Source of the DNA: Phocoena phocoena
Taxonomy: Eukaryota; Chordata; Mammalia; Artiodactyla; Phocoenidae
DNA length: 64,000 bases
Direction of reading: 5' to 3'
Assembly: GCF_963924675.1 (NCBI RefSeq)
Contig: NW_027077451.1
Span: 744,001 to 808,000, forward strand
The notes beneath the pieces are model-generated. The model made no database searches. It saw nothing but the letters and a program-made list of their open reading frames with translations, and had not been told where the DNA came from. The position numbers were made by a program, and so were the translations under genes. Positions 11,818-22,998 of this stretch are shown here, piece after piece; within the stretch, counting starts at the first letter, position 1; the number at the start of each line of letters is the position of its first letter.

Positions 11818-13564
11818 TTGGCCAAAAAGTGCGTATGCATTTTTTCCTGAATATATTCAGGAAAAAACGCATACGCCCTTTTTCGCAAACCAAGCAAGCC
11901 TGTAAAGGAAATCTGTACTACAAAGAAGTCTAACTGCCCCCTGGGCAAAAGGGCCATCTGAAAAAAGTGTAAAATCCAGAAAGGTAGGACAGGATATGGA
12001 GAACAGGGAGGCTTGTTATGCTGATTGGCAGGAGGTAAATTGCCAACAGCCACCCTGGAGAAGTGTATGGTGTTTCCTGAAACCCATAAGGAACAAAGCA
12101 ACACAGCCTATGGCACTTCCACTTATGGTCCCAAAGATTACGGAAATTAAAATCAAAAACAGACAGCCACCCCAATGTTTGGGACGGCTGTGTTCACAAG
12201 AAGCTCGTCTACAGTACCAGGTAAATATCCCAGAAAGCAAAAAATGGATAAAGAAGTTGTGGCACGTACGTGCAATGCAATATCACTCAGCAATGAAATC
12301 TGTGTCCTCAGGCCCGTAGCGGCATAGTGAGTGGATGCAGGTACGGTGATTCTACGTGAACTACGTCACACAGAAAAAGAAACATCATAAGATATCACTA
12401 ATACACGGAATGTAAACTTGACTACACAAGAACTGAATTACAAAACAGAACAGGGTCTCAAATTTAGAAAACGAACTAGTGCTTGCTTATGGGTAAAGGT
12501 GCCTTGGGGGGCTGCATAAAACCAGAGACTGAAATTAGCACAGATAACTTTCCATAAGCCAAATATGTAATAGACAAGACCTACTCCTTGCTCAACGAAA
12601 TGGACCCAACACCACATATTCAATGCCTAGGAATATACCTGACTAGGAAGAATCTTAAAACCCATGGATATATATGTCTCCGTAAGAGAATCAAGCGTGT
12701 GTACAGCGGCCGAAACGCAGCAGTGAAAATCCGATAAATCCCATTATCAAAATAAATTTCGAAAACAAAACACAAAGACAGTGAAATAGAGAGCAATTCT
12801 TAAATAATTCACTCAGGGCATGTGATGCAACCGGGATTGACCACATCTACACCCAGAGCTGGTTGAGACATAAGGCTGGACACCTCAGGCTGATAGCATT
12901 GGTGAGTTTCGGTGAGCAAATGCAGACCCTTTGAAGTCATACTGCATGGTACCCATTCCATGGGTCCCAACTCTCCAGGTTCAAGGGATTCGTCCTCCAG
13001 CTAAAACATGCATGGGAAACCCAGAGTATCATCCACCGTGTGATTGGGAAACGATTTAAAATGCATCTCAGTTTTCGTATCCTGGTCCTCGGGTTCACCA
13101 TTCCAGATGCTTTACTAACACTCTCCCCGCTTGGAGAGTCAGTGCCTTTAACCTCCTCTTTGGCACAGCTTGCAATTTCTGTGCAAGATGAACAGGAATA
13201 GGGAGAAACAATGAGAGACTAGCTATAGGTGTCTGCACGGGCAAATGTAACGCTCATTGCCCACCAGGAAGAGGAATTAAACAAAGGCTCAGTGTGCCCT
13301 GCTGGAAACAGATTAGGGCCTGAAGCAATCCTGCGGTTTTGTGCCCAGCTCACAAGAAAGCGAGTTGAAGAAAGGAGCTCAGGGGCACTGTAATTCACAA
13401 ACCTGCAGAGTTATAAATAACAGCTATCCTCCAAAAATATATTGAAGTAAGCCTGCGAAGGGGACTGGAAAGCGGGGCAGAATTTCAGGAAAACGATTGC
13501 AGGGGGTAGACTGGAATTGCCTTGAAAGCATAGGTAAAGAGGCAGAACGTCGACAATGATGCAC
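11818..13564 (+). repeat. Array 1 monomer 1
   Basis: The palindrome is imperfect: the arm position is mixed (T left, C right), and the right end GGCCAA has become CGCAAA at 11884-11889. The L1 ORF2-derived frame is open for 107 codons at 11996-12319. Confidence 0.9.
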
Positions 13565-15309
13565 TTGGCCAAAAAGTGTGTATGCGTTTTTTCCTGAATA
13601 TATTCAGGAAAAAATGCATACGCACTTTTTGGCCAACCAAGCAAGCCTGTAAAGAAATCTGCACTACAATGAAGTCTCACTGCCCCCCGGGCAAAAGGGC
13701 CATCTGAAAAAAGTGTAAAATCCAGAAAGGTAGGACAGGATATGGAGAACAGTGAGCCTTGTTATGCCGATTGGCAGGATGTAAATTGTCAGCAGCCAAC
13801 CTGGAGAAGTGTATGGTGTTTCCTGAAACACGTAAGAAATAAAGCAACACAGCCTATGGCACTTGCACTTATGGTCCTATAGCTTAGGGAAATTAAAATC
13901 AAAAACAGACAGCCACCCCAATGTTTGGGACGGCTGTGTTCACAGGAAGCTCGTCTACAGTACCAGGTAAATATCCCAGAAAGCAAAAAATGGATAAAGA
14001 AGTTGTGGCACGTACGTGCAATGCAGTATCACTCAGCAATGAAATCTGTGTCATCAGGCCCATAGCGGTTAGTGAGTGGATGCATGTACGGTGATTCTAC
14101 GTGAACTACGTCACACAGAAATAGAAACATCATAAGATATCACTGATACACGGAATGTAAACTTGACTACACATGAACTGAATTACAAAACAGAACAGGG
14201 TCTCAAATTTAGAAAACCAACTAGTGCTTGCTTATGGGGAAAGGTGCGTTGGGGTGCTGCATAAAACCAGAGACTGAAATTAGCACAGATAACTTTCCAT
14301 AAGCCAAATATATAATAGACAAGACCTACCACTTGCTCAAAGAAATAGACCCAACACCACATGTTCAACGCCTAGGAATATACATGACTAAGAAGAATCT
14401 TAAAACCCATGGATATATATGTTTCCGTAAGAGAATCAAGCATGTGTACAGCGGCCGAAATGCAGCAGTGATAATCCGATAAATCCCATTATCAAAATAA
14501 ATTTCGAAAACAAAACACAAAGACAGTGAAATAGAGAGCAATTCTTAAATAATTCACTCAGGGCATGTGATGCAACCGGGATTGACCACATCTACACCCA
14601 GAGCTGGTTGAGACATAAGGCTGGACACTTCAGGCTGATAGCATTGGTGAGTTTTGGTGAGCAAATGCAGACCCTTTGAAGTCATACTGCATGGTACCCA
14701 TTCCATGGGTCCCAACTCTCCAGGTTCAAGGGATTCTTCCTCCAGCTAAAACATGCATGGGAAACCCAGAGTATGGTCCACCGTGTGATTGGGAAACGAT
14801 TTAAAATGCATCTCAGTTTTCGTATCCTGGTCCTCGGGTTCACCATTCCAGATGCTTTACTAACACTCTCCCCGCTTGGAGAGTCAGTGCCTTTAACCTC
14901 CTCTTTGGCACAGCTTGCAATTTCTGTGCAAGATGAACAGGAATAGGGAGCACCAATGAGAGACTAGCTGTAGGTGTCTGCACGGGCAAATGCAACGCTC
15001 ATTTCCCACCAGGAAGAGGAATTATCCAAAGGCTCATTGTGCCCTGCCGGAAACAGATTAGGGCCTGAAGCAATCCTGCGGTTTTGTGCCCAGCTCACAA
15101 GAAAGCGAGTTGAAGAAAGGAGCTTAGGGGCACTGTAATTCACAAACCTGCAGAGTTATAAATGACAGCTATCCTCCAAAAATATATTGAAGTAAGCCTG
15201 CGAAGGGGACTTGAAAGCGGGGCAGAGTTTCAGGAAAACCACTGCATGGGATAGACTGGAATTGCCCTGAAAGCATAGGAAAAGAGGCACAACGTCGACA
15301 ATGATGCAC
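13565..15309 (+). repeat. Array 1 monomer 2 (dimer type A)
   Basis: The arms are T-A type, with extra substitutions on each side (GTGTGTATG left, ATGCATACG right). Marks shared only with the monomer at 17055 include GTTATGCCGATTGG, AGCGGTTAGTGAG, ACAGAAATAGAAAC and a TAA in TATAAATAACAG just before the palindrome (13415-13425). Confidence 0.9.
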
Positions 15310-17054
15310 TTGGCCAAAAAGGGCGTATGCGTTTTTTCCTGAATATATTCAGGAAAAAACGCATATGCCCTTTTTGGCCAACCAAGCAAGCCTGTAAAGG
15401 AAATCTGCACTACAATGAAGTCTCACTGCCCCCCGGGCAAAAGGGCCATCTGAAAAAAGTGTAAAATCCAGAAAGGTAGGACAGGATATGGAGAACAGGG
15501 AGCCTTGTTATGCTGATTGGCAGGATGTAAATTGCCAGCAGCCACCCTGGAGAAGTGTATGGTGTTTCCTGAAACACATAAGAAACAGAGCAACACAGCC
15601 TATGGCACTTCCACTTATGGTCCTATAGCTTACGGAAATTAAAATCAAAAACAGACAGCCACCCCAATATTTGGGATGGCTGTGTTCCCAAGAAGCTCGT
15701 CTACAGTACCAGGTAAATATCCCAGAAAGCAAAAATGGATAAAGAAGTTGTGGCACGTACGTGCAATGCAATATCACTCAGCAATGAAATCTGTGTCATC
15801 AGGCCCGTAGCGGCATAGTGAGTGGATGCAGGTACGGTGATTCTACGTGAACTACGTCACACAGAAAAAGAAACATCATAAGATAGCACTAATACACGGA
15901 ATGTAAACTTGACTACACATGAACTGAATTACAAAACAGAGCAGGGTCTCAAATTTAGAAAACCAACTAGTGCTTGCTTATGGGGAAAGGGACCTTGGGG
16001 TGCTGCATAAAACCAGAGACTGAAATTAGCACAGATAACATTCCATAAGCCAAATATGTAATAGACAAGACCTACTCCTTGCTAAACGAAATGGACCCAA
16101 CACCACATATTCAACGCCTAGAATATACCTGACTAGGAAGAATCTTAAAACCCATGGATATATATGTCTCCGTAAGAGAATCAAGCGTGTGTACAGCGGC
16201 CGAAACGCAGCAGTGAAAATCCGATAAATCCCATTATCAAAATAAATTTCGAAAACAAAACACAAAGACAGTGAAATAGAGAGCAATTCTTAAATAATTC
16301 ACTCAGGGCATGTGATGCAACCGGGATTGACCACATCTACACCCAGAGCTGGTTGAGACATAAGGCTGGACACTTCAGGCTGATAACATTGGTGAGTTTC
16401 GGTGAGCAAATGCAGACCCTTTGAAGTCATACTGCATGGTACCCATTCCATGGGTCCCAACTCTCCAGGTTCAAGGCATTCTTCCTCCAGCTAAAACATG
16501 CATGGGAAACCCAGAGTATCGTCCACCGTGTGATTGGGAAACGATTTAAAATGCATCTCAGTTTTCGTATCCTGGTCCTCGGGTTCACCATTCCAGATGC
16601 TTTACTAACACTCTCCCCGCTTGGAGAGTCAGTGCCTTTAACCTCCTCTTTGGCACAGCTTGCAATTTCTGTGCAAGATGAACAGGAATAGGGAGAACCA
16701 ATGAGAGACTAGCTGTAGGTGTCTGCACGGGCAAATGTAACGCTCATTGCCCACCAGGAAGAGGAATTAAACAAAGGCTCAGTGTGCCCTGCTGGAAACA
16801 GATTAGGGCCTGAAGCAATCCTGCGGTTTTGTGCCCAGCTCACAAGAAAGCGAGTTGAAGAAAGGAGCTCAGGGGCACTGTAATTCACAAACCTGCAGAG
16901 TTATAAATAACAGCTATCCTCCAAAAATATATTGAAGTCAGCCTGCGAAGGGGACTGGAAAGCGGGGCAGAATTTCAGGAAAACGATTGCAGGGGGTAGA
17001 CTGGAATTGCCTTGAAAGCATAGGAAAAGAGGCAGAACGTCGACAATGATGCAC
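15310..17054 (+). repeat. Array 1 monomer 3 (dimer type B)
   Basis: The arms are G-C type with one mismatch (right arm GCATATGCCC). It carries GCTGATTGG and AGCGGCATAGTGAG instead of the type A marks. One A is lost before TGGATAAAG, which shifts the L1-derived frame. Confidence 0.9.
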
Positions 17055-17126
17055 TTGGCCAAAAAGTGCGTATGCGTTTTTTCCTGAATATATTCAGGAA
17101 AAAACGCATACGCACTTTTTGGCCAA
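17055..17126. repeat. Perfect 72-bp palindrome, T-A arm version
   Basis: The sequence equals its own reverse complement: left arm TTGGCCAAAAAG then TGCGTATGCG, centre CCTGAATATATTCAGG, and the mirror-image right arm. No spacer separates the arms, so a fully paired 36-bp stem (less a tight loop) could form in single-stranded DNA or RNA. Position 13 (T) pairs with position 60 (A). Confidence 0.97.
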
Positions 17127-18798
17127 CCAAGCAAGCCTGTAAAGAAATCTGCACTACAATGAAGTCTCACTGCCCCCCGGGCAAAAGGGCCATCTGAAAA
17201 AAGTGTAAAATCCAGAAAGGTAGGACAGGATATGGAGAACAGTGAGCCTTGTTATGCCGATTGGCAGGATGTAAATTGCCAACAGCCAACCTGGAGAAGT
17301 GTATGGTGTTTCCTGAAACACGTAAGAAATAAAGCAACACAGCCTATGGCACTTGCACTTATGGTCCTATAGCTTAGGGAAATTAAAATCAAAAACAGAA
17401 AGCCACCCCAATGTTTGGGACGGCTGTGTTCACAGGAAGCTCGTCTACAGTACCAGGTAAATATCCCAGAAAGCAAAAAATGGATAAAGAAGTTGTGGCA
17501 CGTACGTGCAATGCAGTATCACTCAGCAATGAAATCTGTGTCATCAGGCCCGTAGCGGTTAGTGAGTGGATGCATGTACGGTGATTCTACGTGAACTACG
17601 TCACACAGAAATAGAAACATCATAAGATATCACTGATACACGGAATGTAAACTTGACTACACATGAACTGAATTACAAAACAGAACAGGGTCTCAAATTT
17701 AGAAAACCAACTAGAGCTTGCTTATGGGGAATGGTGCGTTGGGGTGCTGCATAAAACCAGAGACTGAAATTAGCACAGATAACTTTCCATAAGCCAAATA
17801 TATAATAGACAAGACCTAGCACTTGCTCAAAAAATTGACCCAACACCACATGTTCAACGCCTAGGAATATACATGACTAAGAAGAATCTTAAAACCCATG
17901 GATATATATGTCTCCGTAAGAGAATCAAGCGTGTGTACAGCGGCCGAAACGCAGCAGTGAAAATCCGATAAATCCCATTATCAAAATAAATTTCGAAAAC
18001 AAAACACAAAGACAGTGAAATAGAGAGCAATTCTTAAATAATTCACTCAGGGCATGTGATGCAACCGGGATTTAATACATCTACACCCAGAGCTGGTTGA
18101 GACATAAGGCTGGACACTTCAGGCTGATAGCATTGGTGAGTTTCGGTGAGCAAATGCAGACCCTTTGAAGTCATACTGCATGGTACCCATTCCATGGGTC
18201 CCAACTCTCCAGGTTCAAGGGATTCTTCCTCCAGCTAAAACATGCATGGGAAACCCAGAGTATCGTCCACCGTGTGATTGGGAAACGATTTAAAATGCAT
18301 CTCAGTTTTCGTATCCTGGTCCTCGGGTTCACCATTCCAGATGCTTTACTAACACTCTCCCCGCTTGGAGAGTCAGTGCCTTTAACCTGCTCTTTGGCAC
18401 AGCTTGCAATTTCTGTGCAAGATGAACAGGAATAGGGAGAACCAATGAGAGACTAGCTGTAGGTGTCTGCACAGGCAAATGTAACGCTCATTGCCCACCA
18501 GGAAGGGGAATTAAACAAAGGCTCAGTGTGCCCTGCTGGAAACAGATTAGGGCCTGAAGCAATCCTGCGGTTTTGTGCCCAGCTCACAAGAAAGCGAGTT
18601 GAAGAAAGGAGCTCAGGGGCACTGTAATTCACAAACCTGCAGAGTTATATATGACAGCTATCTTCCAAAAGTATATTGAAGTAAGTCTGCGAAGGGGACT
18701 TGAAAGCGGGGCAGAATTTCAGGAAAACGATTGCAGGGGGTAGACTGGAATTGCCCTGAAAGCATAGGAAAAGAGGCACAACGTCGACAATGATGCAC
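17055..18798 (+). repeat. Array 1 monomer 4 (dimer type A)
   Basis: It has a perfect 72-bp palindrome with T-A arms and shares the private marks of the monomer exactly two units upstream. Confidence 0.9.
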
Positions 18799-18870
18799 TT
18801 GGCCAAAAAGGGCGTATGCGTTTTTTCCTGAATATATTCAGGAAAAAACGCATACGCCCTTTTTGGCCAA
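18799..18870. repeat. Perfect 72-bp palindrome, G-C arm version
   Basis: It is identical to the version at 17055 except that position 13 is G and position 60 is C. Both sides are changed, so symmetry is retained. Confidence 0.97.
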
Positions 18871-20543
18871 CCAAGCAAGCCTGTAAAGGAAATCTGCACT
18901 ACAATGAAGTCTCACTGCCCCCCGGGCAAGAGGGCCATTTGAAAAAAGTGTAAAATCCAGAAAGGTAGGACAGGATATGGAGAACAGGGAGCCCTGTTAT
19001 GCTGATTGGCAGGATGTAAATTGCCAGCAGCCACCTTGGAGAAGTGTATGGTGTTTCCTGAAACACCTAAGAAACAAAGCAACACAGCCTATGGCACTTC
19101 CACTTATGGTCCTATAGCTTACAGAAATTAAAATCAAAAACAGACAGCCACCCCAATATTTGGGACGGCTGTGTTCACAAGAAGCTCGTCTACAGTATCA
19201 GGTAAATATCCCAGAAAGCAAGAAATGGATAAAGAAGTTGTGGCACGTACGTACAATGCAATATCACTCAGCAATGAAATCTGTGTCATCAGGCCTGTAG
19301 CGGCATAGTGAGTGGATGCAGGTACGGTGATTCTACGTGAATACGTCACACAGAAAAAGAAACATCATAAGATATCACTAATACACGGAATGTAAACTTG
19401 ACTACACATGAACTGAATTACAAAACAGAACAGGGTCTCAAATTTGGAAAATCAACTAGTGCTTGCTTATGGGGAAAGGCGCCTTGGGGTGCTGCATAAA
19501 ACCAGAGACTGAAATTAGCACAGATAACATTCCATAAGCCAAATATGTAATAGACAAGACCTACTCCTTGCTCAACGAAATGGACCCAACAGCACATATT
19601 CAACGCCTAGGAATATACCTGACTAGGAAGAATCTTAAAACCCATGGATATATATGTCTCCGTAAGAGAATCAAGCGTGTGTACAGCGGCCGAAACGCAG
19701 CAGTGAAAATCCGATAAATCCCATTATCAAAATAAATTTCGAAAACAAAACACAAAGACAGTGAAATAGAGAGCAATTCTTAAATAATTCACTCAGGGCA
19801 TGTGATGCAAACGGGATTGACCACATCTACACCCACAGCTGGTTGAGACATAAGGATGGGCACTTCAGGCTGATAGCATTGGTGAGTTTTGGTGAGCAAA
19901 TGCAGACCCTTTGAAGTCATACTGCATGGTACCCATTCCATGGGTCCCAACTCTCCAGGTTCAAGGGATTCTTCCTCCAGCTAAAACATGCATGGGAAAC
20001 CCAGAGTATCGTCCACCGTGTGATTGGGAAACGATTTAAAATGCATCTCAGTTTTCGTATCCTGGTCCTCGGGTTCACCATTCCAGATGCTTTACTAACA
20101 CTCTCCCCGCTTGGAGAGTCAGTGCCTTTAACCTCCTCTTTGGCACAGCTTGCAATTTCTGTGCAAGATGAACAGGAATAGGGAGAACCAATGAGAGACT
20201 AGCTGTAGGGTTCTGCACGGGCAAATGCAATGCTCATTTCCCACCAGGAAGAGGAATTAAACAAATGCTCAGCGTGCCCTGCTGGAAAGAGATTAGTGCC
20301 TGAAGCAATCCTGCGGTTTTGTGCCCAGCTCACAAGAAAGCGAGTTGAAGATAGGAGCTCAGGGGCACTGTAATTCACAAAACTGCAGAGTTATAAATGA
20401 CAGCTATCCTCCAAAAATATATTGAAGTAAGCCTGCAAAGGGGACTTGAAAGCGGGGCAGAAATTCAGGAAAACGATTGAAGGGTTAAACTGGAATTGCA
20501 CTTAAAGAAAAGGAAAAGAGGCAGAACGTCGATAATGATGCAC
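18799..20543 (+). repeat. Array 1 monomer 5 (dimer type B)
   Basis: It has a perfect palindrome with G-C arms at 18799-18870. It shares GCTGATTGG and the AGCGGCATAG mark with monomer 3. Confidence 0.9.
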
Positions 20544-21955
20544 TTGTCCAAAAAGTGCGGATGCTTTTTTCCCTAAATATATTCAGGAAAAAACGCATAC
20601 GCACTTTTTGGCCAACCAAGAAGCTTGTAAATAAACCTGCACTACAATGAAATCTCAGTGCCCCCCAGGGCAAAAGGGCCATTTAAAAAAATTGTAAAAT
20701 CCAGAAACGGAGGACAGGCAATGGAAAACAGGGATCCTTATTATGCTGATGCATATGATGTAAATTGCCGACAGCCATTCTGGAGAAGTGTTATGTGTTT
20801 CCTGAAAAACGTAAGAAACAAAGCAACACAGCCTATGGCACTTCCACTTATGGTCCTACAGCTTAGGGAAATTAAAATCAAAAACACCCAGCCACCTCAA
20901 AATTTGGGACCTCTCTGTTCACAAGAACCTCGTTTACAGTACCAGGTAAATATCTCAGAGAGCAAACAATGGATAAAGAAGTTGTGGTACGTACGTACAA
21001 TGGAATATCACTCAGCAATGAAATCTGTGTCATCAGGCCCGTAGTGGCATAGTGAGTGGATACAGGTATGGTGATTCTACGTAAAATAAGTCACACATAA
21101 AAAGAAACATCATAAAATATCACTAATACACAGTATGTAAACTTGACTACACATGAACTGAATTACAAAACAGAACAGTGTCAAATTTAGAAAACCAACT
21201 TGTGCTTTCTTATGGAGAAAGGTGCGTTGGAGTGCTGCATAAAACCAGAGACTGAAATTAGCACAGATACCGTTCCATAAGCCAAATATGTAATAGACAA
21301 GACCTACTCCTTGCTCAACGAAATGGACTCAACACCACATATTCAACGCCTAGGAATATACCTGACTAGGAAGAATCTTAAAACCCATGGATATTTATGT
21401 CTCCGTAAGAGAATCAAGAGTGTGTACAGCGGCATTAACACAGCAGTGAAAATCCGATAAATCCCAGTGTCAAAAAAATTTTCAAAAACAAAACACAATG
21501 ACAGTGGAATAGAGAGCAATTCTTAAATAACTCACACAGGGCATGTGATGCAACCTGTTTTACCACATCTACACCCAGAGCTGGGTGAGAGATAAGGCTT
21601 GACCCTTTGGGCTGATAGCATTGGTGAGGTTCAGTGAGCAAATGCAGACCCTTTGATGTCATACTGCCTGGTACCCATTCCATGGTTCCCAACTCTCCAG
21701 GTTCAAGGGATTCTTCCTTCTGCTAAAATTTGCATGGGAAACCCAGAGTATGCTCCACCGTGTGACTGGGAAACCTTTTTACATGCATGTCTGTTTTCGT
21801 CCCCTGGTACTCAGGTTCACCATTCCAGACCCTTTTCTTACACTCTCCCCATTTGGAGAGTCAGTGCCTTTAACCTCCTGTTTGGCACTCTTTGCAATTT
21901 CTGCGCAAGATGAACAGGAATAAGGAGAACCAATGGGAGACTATCTGTAGGTGTG

Positions 21956-21968
21956 TGCACGGGCAAAT
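21956..21968. repeat. Target-site duplication, left copy
   Basis: TGCACGGGCAAAT precedes the L1 T-run and belongs to the satellite sequence. Confidence 0.85.
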
Positions 21969-22636
21969 ATTTTTTTAACATCTTTATTGGGGTATAATTG
22001 CTTTACAATGGTGTGTTAGTTTTTGCTTTATAACAAAGTGAATCAGCTATACATATACATATGCTCCCTGTGTCTTCCCTCTTGTGTCTCCCTCCCTCCC
22101 TCTCTCCCCCTTCCACCCCTCCAGGCTGTCCCAACGCCCCGAGCTAATATCCCTGTGCCTTGCGGCTGCTTCCCCCTTGCTATCTACCTTACTACATTTG
22201 TTAGTGTGTATATGTCCATGACTCTCTCTCGCCCTGTCAAAACTCACCATTCCCCCTCCCCATATCCTCAATTCCGTTCTCCAGTAGGTCTGTGCCTCTA
22301 TTCCTGTCTTATCCCTAGGTTCTTCATGACATTTTTTTCCTTTAAATTCCATATATATGTGTTAGCATACGCTATTTGTCTTTTTCTTTCTGACTTACTT
22401 CACTCTGTATGACAGACTCTAGGTCTATCCATCTCATTACAAATAACTCAGTTTCATTTCTTTTTAAGGCTGAGTAATATTCCATTGTGTATATGTGCCA
22501 CATCTTCTTTATCCATTCGTCCGATGATGGGCGCTTAGGTTCTTTCCATCTCCGGGCTATTGTAAATAGAGCTGCAATGAACATTTTGGTACATGACTCT
22601 TTTTGAATTTTGGTTTTCTCAGGGTATATGCCCAGT
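21969..22636 (-). mobile_element. 5'-truncated L1 inserted antisense in the satellite
   Basis: On the minus strand it runs from an ORF2 position equivalent to CTGGGCATATACCC (5' truncation, about 22636) through the ORF2 C-terminus, which reads EWIKKMWHIYTMEYYSALK within 22372-22584. It then continues through a purine-rich 3'UTR to a short A-tail (T-run at 21970-21976). It is less decayed than the L1 at 4271, so probably younger. The satellite continues on both sides. Confidence 0.93.
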
Positions 22637-22637
22637 A

Positions 22638-22650
22638 TGCACGGGCAATT
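22638..22650. repeat. Target-site duplication, right copy
   Basis: TGCACGGGCAATT follows the 5'-truncated end of the L1 and differs from the left copy only at the penultimate base. An uninterrupted monomer has this segment once. Confidence 0.85.
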
Positions 22651-22968
22651 TTAACACTCACTTCCCAACAGGAAAAGGAATTAACCAAAGGCTCAGCATG
22701 CTGTGCTGGAACAAGATTAGGGCCTGAAGCAATCCTGCGGTTTTGTGGCCAGCTCACAAGAAAGCGAGTTGAGGAAAGGAGCTCAGGGGCACTGTCATTC
22801 ACATACCTGCAGACTTATAAATGACAGAAATCGTACAAAAATATATTGAATTAAGGCTGCGAAGAGGACTTGAAAGTGGGGCAGAATTGCTGGAATCCGA
22901 TTTCAGGAGGTAGACGTGAATTGCTCTGAAAGCATAAGAGAAGTGGCAGAACCTCGTCAATGAAACAC

Positions 22969-22998
22969 TTGGCCAAAAAGGGCATATGCATTTTTTCC
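22969..22998. repeat. Half palindrome at the end of array 1
   Basis: Only the left arm is present (TTGGCCAAAAAGGGCATATG, then CATTTTTTCC). From 22999 the sequence is minisatellite (AGGGCCATCATTCACGGGAG). Confidence 0.92.

Larger units (their letters stand above)
20544..22968 (+). repeat. Array 1 monomer 6, more diverged and split by an L1
   Basis: The left arm of the palindrome is decayed (TTGTCCAAAAAGTGCGGATG, then CCCTAAAT) while the right arm is intact (20544-20615). The L1-derived frame is open within 20658-21044. An antisense L1 splits the unidentified half at about 21968. The divergence suits an array-edge monomer. Confidence 0.85.
11818..22998 (+). repeat. Satellite array 1 (period about 1,745 bp)
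   Basis: Palindrome starts at 11818, 13565, 15310, 17055, 18799 and 20544 give periods of 1747, 1745, 1745, 1744 and 1745. The next start, 22969, is 2,425 bp on because of an inserted L1 of about 670 bp. Taking the monomer at 13565 as the model, the palindrome is 13565-13636, the L1-derived part is 13637-14520 and the unidentified part is 14521-15309. The array ends abruptly within the last palindrome. The length fits my recollection of the common cetacean satellite outside dolphins; I did not align it. Confidence 0.95.

Noticed and set aside
17055..17126. Palindrome as a transposed miniature DNA element
   Set aside because: No target-site duplication is visible, the flanks differ, and the right arm itself seems to resemble L1 sequence. 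Kept only as an alternative.
22372..22584. 71-codon antisense frame as a gene
   Set aside because: It is the C-terminus of L1 ORF2p in a 5'-truncated insertion.
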